NCBI RefSeq assembly: GCF_001895005.1
Contig: NZ_BCXH01000017.1
Span: 62,001 to 126,000, forward strand
DNA from: Rhodococcus yunnanensis NBRC 103083
GTDB lineage: Bacteria; Actinomycetota; Actinomycetes; Mycobacteriales; Mycobacteriaceae
Direction of reading: 5' to 3'
DNA: 64,000 bases
Shown piece after piece: positions 61,724-64,000 of this stretch. The translations under genes and the position numbers were made by a program. The notes below the pieces were generated by a model. It saw only the letters and a program-made list of their open reading frames with translations, was not told the origin of the DNA and searched no databases. Each line of letters starts with the position of its first letter. Position 1 is the stretch's first letter.

Positions 61724-62742
61724 CTTCTGGAATCGCGTCGTCGACGGCTGTACTCGCTTACATACCCAGTCCGCCGCAAGGCGTCTGGTATCTGGGTCCG
61801 ATCGCGTTGCGGGCCTACGCGTTGTTCATCATTCTCGGAATCGTCATCGCCGTGGTGTGGGGCGACCGACGCTGGGTCGCGCGCGGCGGAACCAAAGGCA
61901 CCGTCCTCGACGTCGCGGTCTGGGCTGTCCCCTTCGGTCTCCTGGGCGGCAGGCTCTATCACGTCGCTACCGATTGGAGTACGTACTTCGGTCCGGGAGG
62001 CGACCCGGTCAGGGCGCTGAAAGTGTGGGAGGGCGGCCTCGGAATCTGGGGCGCAGTACTTCTCGGTGGTGTCGGCGCCTGGATCGGATGCCGCAGACGA
62101 GGAATCCCGTTGCCCGCCTTCGGCGATGCCGTGGCGCCTCCGATTCTGCTCGCGCAGGCGATCGGCCGAATCGGCAACTACTTCAATCAGGAGTTGTACG
62201 GCCGCGAGACCACACGGCCGTGGGGCCTCGAGATCTTCGAGCGCGTGAACGCGGATGGTCGTATCGATCCGCTGACCGGAGTGTCCACCGGTGTACTGGA
62301 GAAGGTCGTTCATCCGACATTCCTGTACGAGTTGCTGTGGAGTCTCGTCGTGGTCGCGCTACTCGTGCTCGTGGACAAGAGATTCGCCATCGGCCACGGC
62401 CGACTGTTCGCGTTGTACGTGGCCGGATACTGCGCGGGGAGGTTCTGGGTCGAACTGCTGCGCGACGACTATGCAACGCACATCGCGGGAATTCGAGTCA
62501 ACACCTTCACCTCGGGGATCGTCTTCGTGCTGGCCGTGCTGTACGTCGTCCTGGCGACGAAGGGACGCGAGGAACCGTCGACTCTCGTCTCCAAGGACAG
62601 TAGGGTCGATGAGCCCGGTGACAGCGCCGCCGTCGACGAGCCCGAAGTCGGAGCCGACACTGACGCCGAGGCAAGCGGAGATAGCGAGCCCTCGCCCGAT
62701 ACCGCCTCGACTGCGACGAAGAAGGAGTCCTCCGATGGTTGA
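61720..62742 (+). CDS. lgt: Prolipoprotein diacylglyceryl transferase
   Basis: This membrane enzyme attaches diacylglycerol to the lipobox cysteine of prolipoproteins, the step before LspA. The 340-residue protein has seven hydrophobic segments, the family motif RIGNYFNQELYG and HPTFLYELLW. The last 70 residues form an acidic tail (Glu, Asp, Ser, Thr, Ala) of the kind found in other Corynebacteriales. The GTG start overlaps the trpA stop; the tail overlaps the next gene by eight bases. Confidence 0.96.
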   Translation: MTSGIASSTAVLAYIPSPPQGVWYLGPIALRAYALFIILGIVIAVVWGDRRWVARGGTKGTVLDVAVWAVPFGLLGGRLYHVATDWSTYFGPGGDPVRALKVWEGGLGIWGAVLLGGVGAWIGCRRRGIPLPAFGDAVAPPILLAQAIGRIGNYFNQELYGRETTRPWGLEIFERVNADGRIDPLTGVSTGVLEKVVHPTFLYELLWSLVVVALLVLVDKRFAIGHGRLFALYVAGYCAGRFWVELLRDDYATHIAGIRVNTFTSGIVFVLAVLYVVLATKGREEPSTLVSKDSRVDEPGDSAAVDEPEVGADTDAEASGDSEPSPDTASTATKKESSDG

Positions 62743-63592
62743 TTTCGAGAAGAGGTCCGAGGGAAGCGAACCGAAGGACTTCGGGCCGTCGTTCGACTAC
62801 GACGCAACAGCAGAGGCGTCGTTGTCCGAGCAGCCGGCCACGACCGAGGCAGGGCCGTCACACGGACCGACCTCGACGACGGGTCCGGGATGGGACACCT
62901 ACTCCGGCGTCGGGAACGGCCCTGGCTGGGGTGAGTCGCCGAGCTACCCGGCGCCGAGCAGCCCCGCCGAGAACCATCCTGTCGAGAACTACCCGGTGCA
63001 CGACGCGCCACCACCGTCGCCCACAGAGAACTATCCAACCCAGGGCTATCCGACCCAGGGTTACGCGGGCCAGAATTATCCGCAGAATTCAGGCCAGTAC
63101 CCGGTCGTTCCGCAGGGGCAGTTTCCCCCGCCGCAACCCGGATACCCGTATTCGGCTCAGCCGGGATACGGGTATCCGACCCAGCCCGGACCCGGGTATC
63201 AGGCGCAGCCGGGTTACGGCTCGCCGCAGCCGTCTGGTTACGGGTATCCGCCGCAGCCGATGTACGGCGCTGCGCCGTACGGAGTCGGTGCAGGGTCGGA
63301 CGCGCCGTTCGGGCGCGATCCGATCACCGGCGATGCGTTGTCGGACAAATCGAAAGTTGCGGCGGGATTGCTCCAGATCTTCCTCGGTGGTTTCGGCGCG
63401 GGTCGGTTCTACATCGGTAGCAACGGCGTCGCGGTGGCTCAATTGCTGTTGTTGATCGTCGGTTGGCTGACCTCGTTCGTCGGAATCGGGCTCGTCGTGT
63501 TGTTCGGTCTCTTCATCTGGGTGGTCGTGGACGGCATAGTGATGCTCGTCGGCAACGCCAAGGACGGCAACGGTCGCAAACTCAGAAACTGA
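62735..63592 (+). CDS. TM2-domain protein with Pro/Tyr/Gly-rich repeats
   Basis: The 285-residue protein has three parts. Residues 1-70 hold FDYDATAEASLSE and GPGWDTYSGVGNGPGWG. Residues 75-200 are low complexity with repeated YPTQGYPTQGY and QPGYGYP-like units. Residues 208-285 form a TM2 domain (KVAAGLLQIFLGGFGAGRFYIG and a second helix ending DGIVML). It is expected in the cytoplasmic membrane with the disordered part in the cytoplasm. ATG at 62735 has GAAGGAG eight bases upstream. The function is unknown; the next gene is a paralogue. Confidence 0.88.
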   Translation: MVDFEKRSEGSEPKDFGPSFDYDATAEASLSEQPATTEAGPSHGPTSTTGPGWDTYSGVGNGPGWGESPSYPAPSSPAENHPVENYPVHDAPPPSPTENYPTQGYPTQGYAGQNYPQNSGQYPVVPQGQFPPPQPGYPYSAQPGYGYPTQPGPGYQAQPGYGSPQPSGYGYPPQPMYGAAPYGVGAGSDAPFGRDPITGDALSDKSKVAAGLLQIFLGGFGAGRFYIGSNGVAVAQLLLLIVGWLTSFVGIGLVVLFGLFIWVVVDGIVMLVGNAKDGNGRKLRN

Positions 63593-63646
63593 TCCCGACG
63601 TGGCAGACTCTCCACATCAGCTGCCGACTTCAGCGAGGAGTGCACG

Positions 63647-64000
63647 GTGACCGATCCCGACAAGAATTCCGAGGACTCGGCGTCCACTGATGACAACAGG
63701 ACCGAGCGCATCGAGTCCCCTCCAGAGTTCGGCTCGCCCTTCGACTACGACGCCACCGCCGAAGCGTCGCTGTCCGAACCTCCTGCCACGTCCGAGAACG
63801 GACCGGTGACGGGCGCGACCGGCTCGGGATCTGGTTCCGGTCCTGGGTGGGACGTCCATTCCGGAGTGGGCAACGGGCCTGGCTGGGGTGACGTGCCGAG
63901 TTATCCACCACCCAGTACACCGGACACAGCGTCCGCGCCGGATGCAGGGTCGACAGCGGATACAGGGTCGACCGGCGTCGATCTGGGCAAGCCGACCAGC
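63647..64000 (+). CDS. Paralogue of the preceding TM2 protein, N-terminal part (runs off window)
   Basis: The frame opens at GTG 63647, with GCGAGGAG upstream, and continues to the window end (118 codons). It repeats the N-terminal motif of its neighbour almost word for word: FDYDATAEASLSEPPATSE and GPGWDVHSGVGNGPGWG, then PSYPPPS. The C-terminal domain is outside the window; a TM2 domain is predicted by analogy only. It appears to be a tandem duplicate of the gene upstream. Confidence 0.85.
   Translation, partial: MTDPDKNSEDSASTDDNRTERIESPPEFGSPFDYDATAEASLSEPPATSENGPVTGATGSGSGSGPGWDVHSGVGNGPGWGDVPSYPPPSTPDTASAPDAGSTADTGSTGVDLGKPTS

Noticed and set aside
1..64000. CRISPR arrays, tRNA or rRNA genes, insertion sequences, prophage
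   Set aside because: No regularly spaced repeats, no cloverleaf with a CCA end, no transposase or integrase, and no compositional island were seen by eye. A covariance-model scan would be needed to exclude small RNAs.

Overview
The window is high-GC actinobacterial chromosome, most likely from a Rhodococcus-type member of the Nocardiaceae (Mycobacteriales). The evidence is protein similarity, frequent GTG and TTG starts, many ATGA/GTGA gene overlaps, and a gene order (ileS-dinX-lspA-rluD-like-dnaE1 ... ilvA ... treZ/treY/glgX-acyltransferase ... bioB ... nadABC ... hisDCB-hisHA-impA-hisFI-bcp-trpE-trpCBA-lgt) that follows the Mycobacterium tuberculosis Rv1536-Rv1614 segment as I recall it. 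I see no tRNA, rRNA, CRISPR array, insertion sequence or prophage. Coding density is about 95% and no gene-free stretch exceeds 300 bases.

Layout. Bases 1-8.4 kb: the end of ileS, a peptide deformylase and DNA polymerase IV; then a lipoprotein neighbourhood (an MTB12-like lipoprotein converging on a coupled pair of lipoprotein genes) next to lspA, whose product matures lipoproteins; then an RluD-type pseudouridine synthase and an unknown membrane-anchored protein. 8.5-16.3 kb: the replicative polymerase dnaE1, a small membrane protein, a repeat-rich divergent promoter region, a Ddn-like nitroreductase with a pyruvate oxidase-like enzyme, and ilvA. 16.2-18.4 kb: a TetR repressor divergent from a 14-TM efflux pump. 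18.4-27.0 kb: a minus-strand operon for an SGNH acyltransferase, glycogen debranching enzyme and the two enzymes that turn maltooligosaccharides into trehalose. 27-33 kb: an accessory stretch with MarR/MFS, MerR with an unknown membrane protein, a Na+/H+ antiporter, and msrB-msrA. 33-36 kb: a rhomboid-like membrane protein followed by an accessory SecA2. 36.2-38.7 kb: biotin (bioQ, bioB, a bsaP-like gene) with a clear promoter and double operator. 38.7-43.5 kb: NAD synthesis (nrtR divergent from nadABC). 43.5-47.3 kb: small accessory genes, including a LysR/DUF5997 divergent pair, a candidate 32-residue Trp-rich protein and two short tandem repeats. 47.4-55.3 kb: the histidine operon, interrupted by an MFS transporter gene. 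55.3-61.7 kb: MarR, Bcp peroxiredoxin and the trp operon. 61.7-64 kb: lgt and two tandem paralogous proteins, the first ending in a TM2 domain.

How the genes work together. Pathway clusters dominate: trehalose from glycogen, the sulphur-insertion step of biotin synthesis, de novo quinolinate/NAD, histidine and tryptophan. No trpF is present, and the hisA product carries the GRGW signature of the bifunctional isomerase PriA, so histidine and tryptophan synthesis are probably linked through one enzyme. lspA and lgt, the two ends of the lipoprotein maturation route, lie near the two ends of the window. Local repressors sit beside recognisable palindromes: TetR, MarR, MerR, BioQ and NrtR. Several genes have a TANNNT -10 element 6-8 bases before the start codon, which suggests leaderless transcripts.

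The best candidates for undescribed biology are the rhomboid-like/SecA2 pair, the tandem proteins behind lgt that share a new N-terminal motif, the palindrome and G-quadruplex repeat region at 12.44-12.55 kb, the LysR with a basic tail paired with DUF5997, and the MFS gene inside the his operon.
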